Shown here in pieces: positions 25,855 to 35,544 of a stretch of 38,781 bases of DNA. Position 1 is the stretch's first letter. Every line of letters starts with the position of its first letter. A program made the translations under genes and the position numbers. The stretch lies in the NCBI RefSeq assembly GCF_003668635.1, contig NZ_RCWH01000014.1, forward strand, positions 1 through 38,781. The letters are read 5' to 3'. The notes below the pieces were generated by a model. That model was given only the letters and a program-made list of their open reading frames with translations. It was not told where the DNA came from and did no database searches. The stretch comes from Planomicrobium sp. Y74 (GTDB taxonomy: Bacteria > Bacillota > Bacilli > Bacillales_A > Planococcaceae).

Positions 25855-25905
25855 TAAAAGAAATAAAATATTCAGATTTATTTTTGTGTAAAAAGGGGTG
25901 GCCAT

Positions 25906-26925
25906 ATGTTAGAAAGAGAGAAAATTTTAGAAGTAAAAGGTTTGCAGACTACCTTTTTCACAGATGACGGCGAGGTTCCGGCTGTCGACAATGTCGACTT
26001 TCACATTCGTGAAGGGGAAGTACTGGGGATTGTTGGGGAATCGGGATGCGGAAAGAGTGTAACTTCCTTGTCGATTATGGGTTTGGTGCCAAGCCCTCCC
26101 GGAAAAATTACCAACGGTGAAATCTTATTTGAAGACCAGGATTTAACGAAACTGCCCGAGAAGAAAATGCGCGAGATCCGGGGCAATGATATAGCAATGA
26201 TATTCCAGGAGCCGATGACATCATTAAATCCGTTGTTCACTATCGGGAATCAATTGCAGGAAGCGGTCAAAATCCATAAGAAGGACTGGTCGAAAAAGCA
26301 AATTTACAATCGGGCAGTTGAAATGATGAAATTGGTAGGGCTGCCGCGTGCAGAAGGTTTGATGAAAGAACATCCCCATCAATTATCCGGAGGGATGAGA
26401 CAGCGGGTCATGATTGCCATGGCGTTGCTGTGTGATCCGAAAGTGCTGATTGCGGATGAACCGACAACTGCACTAGATGTAACAATCCAGGCTCAAATTC
26501 TGAAGCTGATCAAAAATTTGAATAAAGAGCTTAACACGGCAGTGCTGCTGATTACCCACGATCTCGGAGTCGTTGCAGAAACGTGTGAAAGAGTCGTGGT
26601 TATGTATGCGGGAAAAGTGGTTGAAGAAGGTCCGGTAGATGCTATATTCAAAGATCCTCAGCATCCATATACGCGCGGCCTACTGGAATCCGTGCCTGAC
26701 ATGAGATTCAAGAAGGAACGGCTTTATTCGATTCCGGGGAATGTACCAAAGCCGGGTTCGATCAAAACCGGCTGCCGTTTTGCTCCGAGATGTGAATTCG
26801 CTTTCGACCGGTGCGTAGAGGAAACTCCACCGCTGTACCAAACAACTGAAGAGCATCAGACCCGGTGCTTCCTATTTGATCCGAAGGAGGCAGAAAAGCA
26901 TGACCGAACAATTGTTAAAAGTTGA
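25906..26925 (+). CDS. appD: Oligopeptide ABC transporter ATP-binding protein AppD
   Basis: A 339-residue ATPase of the OppD/DppD class, energising peptide import from the cytoplasmic side. Walker A GESGCGKS is near residues 44-51, signature [12 protein letters not shown] near 162, Walker [13 protein letters not shown] near 181-192, and the C-terminal oligopeptide-specific region has cysteines in [15 protein letters not shown] (probable cluster site). AGGGGTGG lies 6 nt before the ATG. It is first in a D-F-A-B-C operon, the same order as B. subtilis appDFABC, and overlaps appF by 26 nt. Confidence 0.9.
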   Translation: MLEREKILEVKGLQTTFFTDDGEVPAVDNVDFHIREGEVLGIVGESGCGKSVTSLSIMGLVPSPPGKITNGEILFEDQDLTKLPEKKMREIRGNDIAMIFQEPMTSLNPLFTIGNQLQEAVKIHKKDWSKKQIYNRAVEMMKLVGLPRAEGLMKEHPHQLSGGMRQRVMIAMALLCDPKVLIADEPTTALDVTIQAQILKLIKNLNKELNTAVLLITHDLGVVAETCERVVVMYAGKVVEEGPVDAIFKDPQHPYTRGLLESVPDMRFKKERLYSIPGNVPKPGSIKTGCRFAPRCEFAFDRCVEETPPLYQTTEEHQTRCFLFDPKEAEKHDRTIVKS

Positions 26926-27883
26926 GGGCCTGAAAAAATATTTTCCTATTAAATCAGGTATTTTCGGCAGAGTGAGCAATCACGTCAAAGCGGTGGATGA
27001 CATTTCGTTTTCTGTAAAAGAAGGGGAAACGCTTGGTATTGTAGGGGAATCGGGATGCGGAAAATCCACTACCGGCCGTATGCTGATGAGGCTGCTTGAA
27101 CCGACCGAAGGAAAAGTTACCTTCGACGGACAGGAGCTCACTTCGCTTTCGAATAACGAAATGCGCAAGGCAAGGCGGGATATTCAAATGGTGTTCCAAG
27201 ATCCTTATGCTTCATTGAATCCCCGTCATACGATTGAGAAGATATTAATGGAGCCATTGAATGTTCATAACATCGGTGATCCTAAAGAGAGAAAACAGAA
27301 AGTCCATGAATTTTTAGAAATCGTAGGCTTGAGCAGTTATCATGCAAAACGCTATCCGCATCAATTCAGCGGGGGACAGCGACAGCGCATCGGAATTGCA
27401 CGTGCGCTGATGACGAATCCTAAACTCATTATTGCTGACGAGCCCGTTTCAGCGCTCGATGTATCGATTCAGGCTCAGGTGCTAAACTTGATGCAGGATC
27501 TCCAGAAAGAGCTGAAACTGACTTATATATTCATTGCCCACGATCTCGGTGTGGTCCGCCATATCAGTGACCGTGTTGGAGTAATGTACCTCGGTAATAT
27601 GGCCGAAATGGCTGATACCGAAGACCTTTACGAAAAGCCGCTGCATCCATATACACAGGCACTGCTTACAGCAGTGCCGGTTCCGGATCCGGCTTTCGAG
27701 AGGGAAGAAGTTGAGATCCAAGGGGATGTTCCTAGTCCCGCAAATCCGCCGAGCGGATGCCGTTTCCATACACGCTGTCCATTTAAAATGGATATCTGCG
27801 AAACGACCATCCCAATTTTTGCGGAGGTTGAGAAAGGTCATTCTGTAGCCTGCCACCTTTATGAGGAAAGCAGGCCGCAATGA
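26900..27883 (+). CDS. appF: Oligopeptide ABC transporter ATP-binding protein AppF
   Basis: A 327-residue partner ATPase of the OppF/DppF class. Walker [10 protein letters not shown] near residue 49, signature FSGGQRQRIGIAR near 155 and Walker B LIIADEPVSALD near 175 are present; the C-terminal GCRFHTRCPFKMDIC carries the expected cysteines. The frame opens at 26876, but GAAGGAGG lies 9 nt before the ATG at 26900, which gives [15 protein letters not shown]. It overlaps the end of appD and ends just before the TTG start of appA. Confidence 0.9.
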   Translation: MTEQLLKVEGLKKYFPIKSGIFGRVSNHVKAVDDISFSVKEGETLGIVGESGCGKSTTGRMLMRLLEPTEGKVTFDGQELTSLSNNEMRKARRDIQMVFQDPYASLNPRHTIEKILMEPLNVHNIGDPKERKQKVHEFLEIVGLSSYHAKRYPHQFSGGQRQRIGIARALMTNPKLIIADEPVSALDVSIQAQVLNLMQDLQKELKLTYIFIAHDLGVVRHISDRVGVMYLGNMAEMADTEDLYEKPLHPYTQALLTAVPVPDPAFEREEVEIQGDVPSPANPPSGCRFHTRCPFKMDICETTIPIFAEVEKGHSVACHLYEESRPQ

Positions 27884-27909
27884 TAATAAACAAAAACGGA
27901 GGGGTTAAT

Positions 27910-29535
27910 TTGGGGAATAAAAAAATCATGTCCCTTGCATTTTTGATGCTTTTACTGATCTCGACAGTGCTTTACGGCTGCAGTGGCGGATCGGAAGAAG
28001 GATCAGAAGGCAGTGGTGAAACTGGTGGCGAAGGGGAATCCACGGAAGAGAAAGTTTTGATCTTCGGTCGCGGGGGAGACTCGGTATCACTTGACCCAAT
28101 CACTGTTACAGACGGTGAATCATTTAAAGTTACTAAGAACATTTTTGATACACTTGTGAACTTCGGTGAACAAGATACAGAAATTGAACCGGGATTGGCT
28201 TCTGAGTATACTGCTGCAGAAGATGGATTAACTTACACATTCCAACTCGAAGAAGGCGTAACATTCCATGATGGCACAGATTTCAATGCTGAAGCTGTTG
28301 TGGCAAACTTTGACCGTTGGGCTGCAGGAGATGCAGATCAATATCCATACTACGGTTCGATGTTCGGCGGTTTCGGTGATGAAGAAGGACACGTAATCGA
28401 ATCTGTGGAAGCTACAGGAGATTATGAGGTCACTATCAAATTGAAACGTCCGATGGCTCCATTCCTTAAAAACCTGGCAATGAGCCCATTCGGTATTGCT
28501 TCTCCGACAGCAATTGAAGAACAAGGGGATGCATTCGGAGATAACCCGGTAGGAACTGGACCATTCAAATTTGTTGAATGGAACCGTAACGATACTGTCC
28601 GCATCGAGAAATTCGAAGACTATTGGGTTGAAGGCGAACCTAAACTGGATGAAGTGGTGTTCCGTGCAATTCCAGATAACTCTGGCCGTCTAAACGCTCT
28701 ATTGGCTGGTGAAATCGATTTAGCAGACGGAATCAACCCTTCTGATGCTGAAACAATTGAAAGTAACGATGATCTTCAATTATATGAGCGTCCATCAATG
28801 AATGTCGGGTACCTGGGATTAACCACTACTCGTGAACCATTTGATGACCCGAAAGTACGTCAGGCGATGAACCATGCCATCGACAGACAGGCTATTGTTG
28901 ACGCATTCTTCGAAGGCCGTGGGGAAGTTGCAAAAAACCCTCTGCCTCCTGTAATCAGTGGTTATAACGATGCAATCGAAGGATATGATTATGATCCTGA
29001 GAAAGCAAAAGCCTTACTTGAAGAAGCAGGTCTCGGTGATGGATTCGAAATGGAACTATGGGCTATGCCTGTTCCACGTCCATATATGCCGGATGGCCAA
29101 AAAGTTGCAGAAGCGATCCAAAGTGATTTGGCTGAAGTAGGAATCACTGCTGAAATCGTTTCATATGAATGGGCGACTTATCTTGAAAAAGCTGCAAACG
29201 GTGAAGCTGATGCCTTCCTATTAGGATGGACAGGTGATAACGGTGATGCAGATAACTTCTTGTATGTTTTGCTTGATCAGGATAATATCGGATCAAATAA
29301 CTACACTTATTACGAAAATCAGGAATTGCATGACATTCTGATTGAAGCTCAGACTGAAGTTGACGAAGCTAAACGTAATGAGTTGTATGCACAAGCACAG
29401 GAAATTATTCACGAAGATGCACCATGGGTTCCGCTTGCCCACTCTACACCGCTACTTGCGGGAGGCAGCAATGTGGTGAACTTCAAGCCACACCCGACAG
29501 GTTCAGACAAATTAGCAGAAGTAGATCTGGAGTAG
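27910..29535 (+). CDS. appA: Oligopeptide-binding lipoprotein AppA (SBP family 5)
   Basis: A 541-residue substrate-binding lipoprotein. From the TTG start the signal peptide MGNKKIMSLAFLMLLLIS runs to a lipobox LYGC with lipidated C24, followed by an acidic Gly/Ser/Glu linker. Family 5 blocks include FDTLVNFGEQ, YTFQLEEGVTFHDG, NPVGTGPFKFVEW and RQAMNHAIDRQAIVDA. It captures peptides outside the membrane for AppBC. The frame starts at 27880, but GGAGGGG lies 5 nt before the TTG at 27910, giving a proper signal peptide. The high Asp/Glu content would suit a salt-tolerant host (inference). Confidence 0.9.
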   Translation: MGNKKIMSLAFLMLLLISTVLYGCSGGSEEGSEGSGETGGEGESTEEKVLIFGRGGDSVSLDPITVTDGESFKVTKNIFDTLVNFGEQDTEIEPGLASEYTAAEDGLTYTFQLEEGVTFHDGTDFNAEAVVANFDRWAAGDADQYPYYGSMFGGFGDEEGHVIESVEATGDYEVTIKLKRPMAPFLKNLAMSPFGIASPTAIEEQGDAFGDNPVGTGPFKFVEWNRNDTVRIEKFEDYWVEGEPKLDEVVFRAIPDNSGRLNALLAGEIDLADGINPSDAETIESNDDLQLYERPSMNVGYLGLTTTREPFDDPKVRQAMNHAIDRQAIVDAFFEGRGEVAKNPLPPVISGYNDAIEGYDYDPEKAKALLEEAGLGDGFEMELWAMPVPRPYMPDGQKVAEAIQSDLAEVGITAEIVSYEWATYLEKAANGEADAFLLGWTGDNGDADNFLYVLLDQDNIGSNNYTYYENQELHDILIEAQTEVDEAKRNELYAQAQEIIHEDAPWVPLAHSTPLLAGGSNVVNFKPHPTGSDKLAEVDLE

Positions 29536-29542
29536 ACTTTTC

Positions 29543-29577
29543 GAGAGGGGAGATCATACAGATTTCCCCTCTTTTTC
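29543..29577 (+). terminator. Intercistronic stem-loop between appA and appB
   Basis: GAGAGGGGA and TCCCCTCT pair around 12-13 nt and are followed by TTTTTC. It lies in the 85-nt gap inside the operon; such elements commonly lower permease expression below binding-protein expression. Confidence 0.75.
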
Positions 29578-29620
29578 AAATTAATCAATACATATTTGTT
29601 AGAGATGGAGAGGTGAAGAA

Positions 29621-30625
29621 ATGCTTCACTATATTGGTAAACGGCTATTGCAGTTAATTCCGGTTCTGCTCGGGATGACATTCATCGTCTTTATGATCAT
29701 TCGTGCAATACCTGGTGATCCAGCTCAAGTTATTCTCGGCCAGCAGGCTTCTGAAGAAGCCATCAAAGCGTTAAGAACAACTTTGGGTTTGGATAATCCC
29801 TGGTATATCCAGTATTTTGATTATTTAAAAGGACTGGTTACAGGTGATTTGGGGCAGTCGCTGCGAACAAGAACTCCAGTAGTAGATGAGGTTTGGCCTT
29901 ATTTAGCAGCAACGATCGAGTTGTCTGTATTTGCTGTTATCATTGCCATTATAATCGGCATCAATGCCGGAATCATTTCAGCATGGTTCCAGAATTCATG
30001 GTTCGATTATCTTGCAATGATCATTGCACTTATCGGTGTATCAATGCCGATTTTCTTTTTGGGGCTTCTTAATCAATGGATCTTTGCAATAGAATTGGAT
30101 TGGCTACCGACTTCGGGGAGGATGAACGTTCGGGATCCTATCGAATCGATAACAGGTTTCTATATTATCGATACCATTATTACTGGACAATATGATCAGC
30201 TTTCAACTATAATGCGTCACTTGATTCTTCCTGGAACAGCTCTTGCAACTATTCCAATGGCAATCATTGCAAGGATGACACGGTCGAGTATGCTGGAAGT
30301 TATGAGGTCTGACTACGTTCGTACAGCTCGTTCTAAAGGATTGAGAATGTTTTGGGTCGTCTACAAGCACGCGTTGAAAAATGCCATTATTCCGGTATTG
30401 ACTATTATCGGACTTCAAATGGGATTACTGCTTGGAGGAGCAATTTTGACCGAAACAATCTTTGCGTGGCCAGGAATTGGAAGATATATATATGAAGCAA
30501 TTAATTATCGTGATTATCCGGTTATCCAATCCGGCATTCTGATTGTTGCATTCATATTTGTCATGATTAATCTGTTTGTGGATTTGCTCTATAGTTTAGT
30601 TGATCCACGTATCAAATATGATTAG
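29621..30625 (+). CDS. appB: Oligopeptide ABC transporter permease AppB
   Basis: A 334-residue permease with about six membrane segments. The DppB/OppB N-terminus MLHYIGKRLLQLIPVLLGMT and the ATPase-coupling EAA loop region YVRTARSKGLRMFWVVYKHALKNA (near residue 230) are visible, together with TETIFAWPGIGRYI. It pairs with AppC to form the membrane channel. GGAGAGG lies about 7 nt before the ATG. appC follows after 15 nt. Confidence 0.92.
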   Translation: MLHYIGKRLLQLIPVLLGMTFIVFMIIRAIPGDPAQVILGQQASEEAIKALRTTLGLDNPWYIQYFDYLKGLVTGDLGQSLRTRTPVVDEVWPYLAATIELSVFAVIIAIIIGINAGIISAWFQNSWFDYLAMIIALIGVSMPIFFLGLLNQWIFAIELDWLPTSGRMNVRDPIESITGFYIIDTIITGQYDQLSTIMRHLILPGTALATIPMAIIARMTRSSMLEVMRSDYVRTARSKGLRMFWVVYKHALKNAIIPVLTIIGLQMGLLLGGAILTETIFAWPGIGRYIYEAINYRDYPVIQSGILIVAFIFVMINLFVDLLYSLVDPRIKYD

Positions 30626-30640
30626 GAAGGGGGGAGAACA

Positions 30641-31528
30641 GTGGCTGACACTGCTGTAAAAGATGACAATATAGAAATGCAGAAAGTTGCAGGGCCATGG
30701 AAAGAGGCTTGGCGAGGATTTCGGAAGAGTAAAGTAGCAGTTGTAGGAATGGGAATTGTTATTTTTTTCATCCTGTTGGCTATTTTTGGTCCGCTGTTTA
30801 CACCGCAGGGCATCAATGAACAAGATATGTCCGAACGTTTTCTGCCTCCTTCCTCAACATACTGGATGGGAACAGATGATTTCGGACGCGATATTTTATC
30901 CCGTATTGTTTATGGAGCAAGGATTTCCCTTTGGGTAGGATTCTTAGCAGTAATAGCATCAGCGATAGTGGGGAGTTTTCTTGGAATTCTTGCAGGTTAT
31001 TACGGAAGATGGGTAGATACCATAATTTCGAGAATTTTCGATATTATGCTGGCTTTTCCGAGTATCCTCTTGGCAATTGCGGTTGTTTCGGTGTTAGGGC
31101 CTTCTTTACGTAATGCTTTGATTGCCATTGCAATCATCAATGTGCCAAACTTTGGAAGACTTATAAGATCGAAAGTTTTGAGTATAAAAGAAGATGAATA
31201 CATTATGTCGGCAAAGGCAATCGGCATGCAGGATAGCCGAATCTTGTTTTCTCATATCCTTCCGAACTCGATGGCGCCTGTCATAGTTCAGGGAACATTA
31301 GCAATTGCTACGGCTATCATCGAAGCTGCAGCACTCGGGTTTTTAGGGTTGGGAGCTCAAGCGCCAACTCCCGAATGGGGGAAGATGCTGGCGGATTCAA
31401 GATCGTATCTGACTAATGCACCATGGACAATGATTTTCCCAGGTGTAGCAATCATGCTTACAGTACTTGGCTTTAACTTGATGGGAGACGGCTTGCGCGA
31501 CGCGCTGGACCCTCGCATGAAATCATAA
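30641..31528 (+). CDS. appC: Oligopeptide ABC transporter permease AppC
   Basis: A 295-residue permease of the DppC/OppC class with about six membrane segments, the motif YWMGTDDFGRDILSRIVYGAR, the EAA loop YIMSAKAIGMQDSRILFSHI, and the C-terminal FNLMGDGLRDALDPR. The start is GTG with GGGGGG 5-6 nt upstream. It ends the app operon; a strong bidirectional terminator follows, shared with convergent ygaE. Confidence 0.92.
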   Translation: MADTAVKDDNIEMQKVAGPWKEAWRGFRKSKVAVVGMGIVIFFILLAIFGPLFTPQGINEQDMSERFLPPSSTYWMGTDDFGRDILSRIVYGARISLWVGFLAVIASAIVGSFLGILAGYYGRWVDTIISRIFDIMLAFPSILLAIAVVSVLGPSLRNALIAIAIINVPNFGRLIRSKVLSIKEDEYIMSAKAIGMQDSRILFSHILPNSMAPVIVQGTLAIATAIIEAAALGFLGLGAQAPTPEWGKMLADSRSYLTNAPWTMIFPGVAIMLTVLGFNLMGDGLRDALDPRMKS

Positions 31529-31530
31529 GA

Positions 31531-31565
31531 AAAACGTGCAGAGAAAATATCTCTGCACGTTTTTT
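31531..31565. terminator. Bidirectional terminator between appC and ygaE
   Basis: AAAACGTGCAGAGA and TCTCTGCACGTTTT form a near-perfect stem around AAATA, with T-runs both ways. Confidence 0.93.
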
Positions 31566-31577
31566 ATATGTGTTAAT

Positions 31578-32663
31578 TTATATGAAACTTTCCAGGTCTT
31601 CATCGACTTCATCACTATGGTAATTCAAATAAGCGATGATCAATAAATCCAGGTGTTCGAGCTGCTCCTCGTAATCAAGGATAGCCGATAAGACGTGCAT
31701 CAGATGATAGACAGAAAAGTCGCTGTCCTCAGATTCCAATGCTATATTAATTTCTTTTACAAATATCGCCATTACCTCGTGGCGCTTTATTGAAGCATCT
31801 GTGCCAGAAGATTCACTGTGTTCCGGCCTCAATTTGCCTACATATTTCATGTAAAGCTGTTCATGGTAGCTGGCCAGGCTTTCGAGTCTTTCCTGCACCA
31901 TCATATGGAATTGTTCCGGAAGTTCCGTCAATTCATTTTCAAAGCGGTGAAGTCTTTTCAATACTTCCAGGCTCTTTTTGGATGTCGCAATCATCTGGCG
32001 ATATAACACCAGTTTTCTCGCTTTTGTATATTGCTGCTTTTTCGTATAGCTTCGTTCTTCCTTATAAAATAGATACCATTGATCCACTTTAACGAGTTTG
32101 TCGGTTAATTTGTCGATGTCTTCTTTTACGGATGCATGATCTGACGCGTGCCTGATTGAAACCCGTATCCAGCGAATCACTTCTTCACTGACTTCATGTA
32201 TGGAAGTGAATAAACGGCTTTCGTATTTTGGCGGAAGAAAGATCAGATTTACAACAAAAGCGGAGAGTATCCCAAGTAAGACTGTCAGAAAGCGTAAAGA
32301 CGCGAAAGAAAGGAAGTTATTGGTTTGTGAATCCATAATGATAATGATAGTGACAAGTGTCAGGGGAACAGTGTTTTCAAGCTTTAGTTTTAACATGATG
32401 ACAATAGCGAGTATGGCCGCAAGTCCGATGGTCAGGTAATTGCTGCCAAGGGTCAATACAAAGATGACAGCAATCGAAGCGCCGATCAGATTTCCGTATA
32501 TTTGATCGAGCAGAGTCAGGTAGGACCTGTATATGGAAGGCTGAATGGCGAAAATTGCTGCGACGCCTGCGAATACAGGAGAAGGCAATTCCAATAAGTT
32601 GGCTAAAAACAAGGCCATTGAAATAGCCACGCCGGTCTTTAATATACGTGCACCTAATTTCAT
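31578..32663 (-). CDS. ygaE: Aromatic-acid-exporter/FUSC-like membrane protein YgaE
   Basis: A 361-residue protein with six or so membrane segments in residues 1-145 (ILKTGVAISMALFLANLLEL, FAIQPSIYRSYLTLLDQIYG) and a long cytoplasmic helical domain up to an acidic tail. This is the Gram-positive ArAE/DUF939-like family related to FUSC exporters; the substrate is unknown. GAAGGG lies about 11 nt before the ATG. It follows gsaB by 37 nt on the same strand, so the two may be cotranscribed, as the adjacent pair is in B. subtilis. Confidence 0.87.
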   Translation of the reverse strand: MKLGARILKTGVAISMALFLANLLELPSPVFAGVAAIFAIQPSIYRSYLTLLDQIYGNLIGASIAVIFVLTLGSNYLTIGLAAILAIVIMLKLKLENTVPLTLVTIIIIMDSQTNNFLSFASLRFLTVLLGILSAFVVNLIFLPPKYESRLFTSIHEVSEEVIRWIRVSIRHASDHASVKEDIDKLTDKLVKVDQWYLFYKEERSYTKKQQYTKARKLVLYRQMIATSKKSLEVLKRLHRFENELTELPEQFHMMVQERLESLASYHEQLYMKYVGKLRPEHSESSGTDASIKRHEVMAIFVKEINIALESEDSDFSVYHLMHVLSAILDYEEQLEHLDLLIIAYLNYHSDEVDEDLESFI

Positions 32664-32700
32664 AACTTATGAATCCCTTCTTCCCTTAATGAATTGCTTT

Positions 32701-33987
32701 TTATAGTTGGCTGAATGCTTTTCTTACTGCCTGCAGCGCTGTATCAACGTCTTTTTCGGTATGTTCTGTAGTCAGGAACCAGGCTTCGTATTTGGAAGGA
32801 GCAAGATTTATGCCTTGTTCGAGCATCAATTTAAAGAAACGCCCAAAAATCTCTCCATTTGTAGCTTCGGCCTGTTCATAGTTTTCGACTTTCACATCCG
32901 TGAAATAGATGGTCAAAGCGCCTTTTAAGCGATTTACAGTGATGGTAACATCGAATTCCTCAGCCGCTTCCAAAATCCCTTTTTCAAGGCGTTGCCCCAA
33001 ACGGTCCATTTTGTCATATATGCCATCGGCCTGCAAAACTTCGAGGCAAGCGATTCCTGCCTGTATCGAAGCTGGGTTTCCGGCCATCGTACCAGCCTGG
33101 TAAGCCGGTCCAAGAGGCGCGACGGTTTCCATGATTTCTTTCTTGCCGCCGTAAGCACCGATCGGAAGCCCGCCGCCAATAATTTTGCCGAGCGCAGTCA
33201 AATCAGGTTTGAGCCCAAGCATATCCTGTGCGCCGCCGTAATGGAAGCGGAATGCCGTAATCACTTCGTCATAGACGATTAAAGCTCCTTTTTCCGCAGC
33301 TATACGGTGAACTTCTTCAAGAAACCCTTCTCTCGGTTCTACAATCCCAAAATTGCCGACAATCGGTTCTACTAGGATGCAGGCAAGTTCTTCACCCCAT
33401 CTTTCCATTGCTTCAGCAAAAGCAGCTGGATCATTGAAGGGGATAGTGATGACTTCTTCAGCGATTGTTTTAGGGACGCCTGCGGAATCAGGGGTGCCAA
33501 GCGTAGCGGGACCGGATCCAGCTGCAACCAGCACAAGATCCGAATGCCCGTGATAGCAGCCTGCAAATTTCATGATTTTCGTGCGGCCTGTATAGGCGCG
33601 GGACACGCGGATGGTGGTCATAACCGCTTCAGTACCACTATTGACGAAGCGGACACGGTCCATATTTGGCATTGCTTCTTTCAGCATTTTTGCGAATGTG
33701 ATTTCATGGCGTGTAGGTGTACCGTACAAAACACCCGTTTCAGCAGCATTTGAAATTGCTTTTGAGATGTGCGGGTGGCCGTGTCCAGTAATGATGGGAC
33801 CATAAGCAGCCAGGAAATCGATATATTTATTGCCATCGACATCCCAGAAATAAGCACCTTTTGCGCGTTCCATGACAACGGGGGAACCACCACCGACAGC
33901 TTTAAATGACCTTGACGGGCTGTTGACGCCTCCGACGATATGTTCAAGCGCTTCTTTATGCAGTCTGTTTGATTCTGAATGGTTCAT
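32701..33987 (-). CDS. gsaB: Glutamate-1-semialdehyde 2,1-aminomutase (GsaB/HemL2)
   Basis: A 428-residue PLP enzyme that converts glutamate-1-semialdehyde to 5-aminolevulinate in the C5 tetrapyrrole pathway. The PLP lysine is K268 ([15 protein letters not shown]) with the conserved Asp at D240 ([13 protein letters not shown]); [18 protein letters not shown] is the cofactor-phosphate region. It is the solitary second copy type (B. subtilis GsaB), not the hem-operon HemL. AGGAGG lies 10 nt before the ATG. It is divergent from bcp. Confidence 0.92.
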   Translation of the reverse strand: MNHSESNRLHKEALEHIVGGVNSPSRSFKAVGGGSPVVMERAKGAYFWDVDGNKYIDFLAAYGPIITGHGHPHISKAISNAAETGVLYGTPTRHEITFAKMLKEAMPNMDRVRFVNSGTEAVMTTIRVSRAYTGRTKIMKFAGCYHGHSDLVLVAAGSGPATLGTPDSAGVPKTIAEEVITIPFNDPAAFAEAMERWGEELACILVEPIVGNFGIVEPREGFLEEVHRIAAEKGALIVYDEVITAFRFHYGGAQDMLGLKPDLTALGKIIGGGLPIGAYGGKKEIMETVAPLGPAYQAGTMAGNPASIQAGIACLEVLQADGIYDKMDRLGQRLEKGILEAAEEFDVTITVNRLKGALTIYFTDVKVENYEQAEATNGEIFGRFFKLMLEQGINLAPSKYEAWFLTTEHTEKDVDTALQAVRKAFSQL

Positions 33988-34056
33988 TTATTTTCTTCCT
34001 CCTACTTAATGTCTATTTCTTATTGTAGACAAGTTTATACATTAACGCCAAAGAAA

Positions 34057-34085
34057 TTGAAACTCCATCTGCAGTTCGGTACGAT
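34057..34085 (+). promoter_or_regulatory. Promoter of bcp
   Basis: TTGAAA (34057-34062), a 17-nt spacer and TACGAT (34080-34085), 25 nt before the start. A small inverted repeat, TGTCTA (34010-34015) and TAGACA (34026-34031), lies in the same divergent gap. Confidence 0.55.
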
Positions 34086-34110
34086 AGACATAAGAGAAGG
34101 AGTGATTGCA

Positions 34111-34587
34111 TTGACAACATTAGAAGGTTTGCATGCACCGGATTTTACATTGAAAAATGAAAACGGCGAAACAGTTTCTTTGGAGGATTTTGCCGGCAAA
34201 AAATACGTAGTGCTTTATTTTTACCCGAAAGATATGACACCGGGCTGCACTACACAGGCCTGCGATTTCCGGGATGCAGAGAAGGATTTTTCCGAATTGG
34301 GAGCAGTCATTCTTGGCGTTAGCGCAGACTCTGAAAAACAGCACAGTAAATTTATCAGCAAACACGGTTTGCCATTCTCTTTATTGGTTGACGAAGATCA
34401 TAAAGTTTCTGAGGCATACGGTGTGTGGGTGGAGAAGAAGATGTACGGAAAAGAATTTATGGGGATTGAACGCTCTACATTTTTAATCGACCCAACCGGG
34501 ACTGTCGTAAAAGAATGGCGAAAAGTCAAAGTGAAAGACCATATCCAGGAAGTCCTTGAAACGGTCAAAGAGCTCAGCCAAGCATAG
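34111..34587 (+). CDS. bcp: Thioredoxin-dependent thiol peroxidase, Bcp/PrxQ type (YgaF)
   Basis: A 158-residue peroxiredoxin that reduces hydroperoxides in the cytoplasm with thioredoxin. The active site DMTPGCTTQACDFRD has peroxidatic C46 and likely resolving C51; the strand YVVLYFYPK and STFLIDPTG are family marks. A long upstream open frame begins at 33979, but GAAGGAG lies 9 nt before the TTG at 34111, which gives MTTLEGLHAPDFTL. It heads bcp-dehydrogenase-pduO and matches B. subtilis ygaF by position. Confidence 0.93.
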   Translation: MTTLEGLHAPDFTLKNENGETVSLEDFAGKKYVVLYFYPKDMTPGCTTQACDFRDAEKDFSELGAVILGVSADSEKQHSKFISKHGLPFSLLVDEDHKVSEAYGVWVEKKMYGKEFMGIERSTFLIDPTGTVVKEWRKVKVKDHIQEVLETVKELSQA

Positions 34588-34600
34588 GAGGAAGACATAT

Positions 34601-35542
34601 ATGGAAGTATTATTCACGTTTCTGCCAAATGAAGGCATGCAACAAAGCATTATCAGGGATTTTCCGGAAGCGGATTTCCATTTCGCTTATAAAGACAAAA
34701 GTAAATTGCCGACAGCGGATATACTTGTCACTTATGGGGAAGATCTGGATGATGAGGACATCAGCAATGCTAATAATTTAAAATGGATCATGGTTGTAAG
34801 TGCCGGTATTGAAAAAATGCCGCATGAAGCCATTGCGAAACGGGGCATTACCGTATCGAATGTGCGAGGCATCCATAAAACGCCGATGGGGGAATCGGTT
34901 CTGGGCCACCTGCTGGCTTTGAAACGCTCCTTGCCGGAAATCTATAAAAACCAGCGCGACCATAAATGGGAACGCAAATTCCGCTCAACTGAACTATTCG
35001 GTTCGACGGCTTTAATACTCGGACCCGGAGCAATCGGTTCTGAAACAGGCAGGCTGCTGCAGGCTTTTGGTGTCATGACCATCGGCTGCAATCGATCAGG
35101 GAATCAGGCGAATCATATGAATGAAATGATTTCCTTTGATGAATTGCTTAGGAAGTTACCGGAAGCCGATATTGTCATTTCTGTGCTGCCAAGTACGGCA
35201 GAAACAAAGTATCTCCTTGGAATTGAGCATTTCAAAGCCATGAAACAAGAAGCGGTATTCATGAACTTTGGGCGTGGAGATCTTGTAAAAGAGGAAGTTC
35301 TAATAGAAGCAATGAATGAAGGGATGATAACCAACGCGGTATTGGATGTTTTTGAACAGGAACCTTTAGCTGAAGACCATCCCTTCTGGGGAATGAATAA
35401 TGTCATCGTATCCCCGCATGTATCCAGTAAATCCGGTATGTACGTTGAACGGGCTATGGAGGTTTTCCTTCCCAATTTACGCAAATGGCTTGATGGAAAT
35501 CAGGAACCGACAAATCTCGTAAATATGGAAAAGGGGTATTGA
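34601..35542 (+). CDS. D-isomer-specific 2-hydroxyacid dehydrogenase
   Basis: A 313-residue NAD(P)-dependent dehydrogenase of the D-2-hydroxyacid family. The nucleotide motif GPGAIGSETGRLLQAFG begins at residue 141; the catalytic trio is visible as Arg in DIVISVLPST-region context, Glu in DVFEQEPLAEDHPFW and His in IVSPHVSSKSG. It interconverts a 2-oxoacid and a D-2-hydroxyacid; the substrate is unknown. ATG at 34601 has AGGAGG 9 nt upstream, whereas the open frame runs back into bcp. It follows bcp by 13 nt and precedes pduO by 2 nt, so it is in that operon. It is not part of the B. subtilis order here. Confidence 0.87.
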   Translation: MEVLFTFLPNEGMQQSIIRDFPEADFHFAYKDKSKLPTADILVTYGEDLDDEDISNANNLKWIMVVSAGIEKMPHEAIAKRGITVSNVRGIHKTPMGESVLGHLLALKRSLPEIYKNQRDHKWERKFRSTELFGSTALILGPGAIGSETGRLLQAFGVMTIGCNRSGNQANHMNEMISFDELLRKLPEADIVISVLPSTAETKYLLGIEHFKAMKQEAVFMNFGRGDLVKEEVLIEAMNEGMITNAVLDVFEQEPLAEDHPFWGMNNVIVSPHVSSKSGMYVERAMEVFLPNLRKWLDGNQEPTNLVNMEKGY

Positions 35543-35544
35543 CC

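Noticed and set aside
33979..34110. N-terminal extension of bcp by 44 residues
   Set aside because: It runs across the divergent promoter region and a strong Shine-Dalgarno site stands before the TTG at 34111. Bcp proteins are about 155 residues long.
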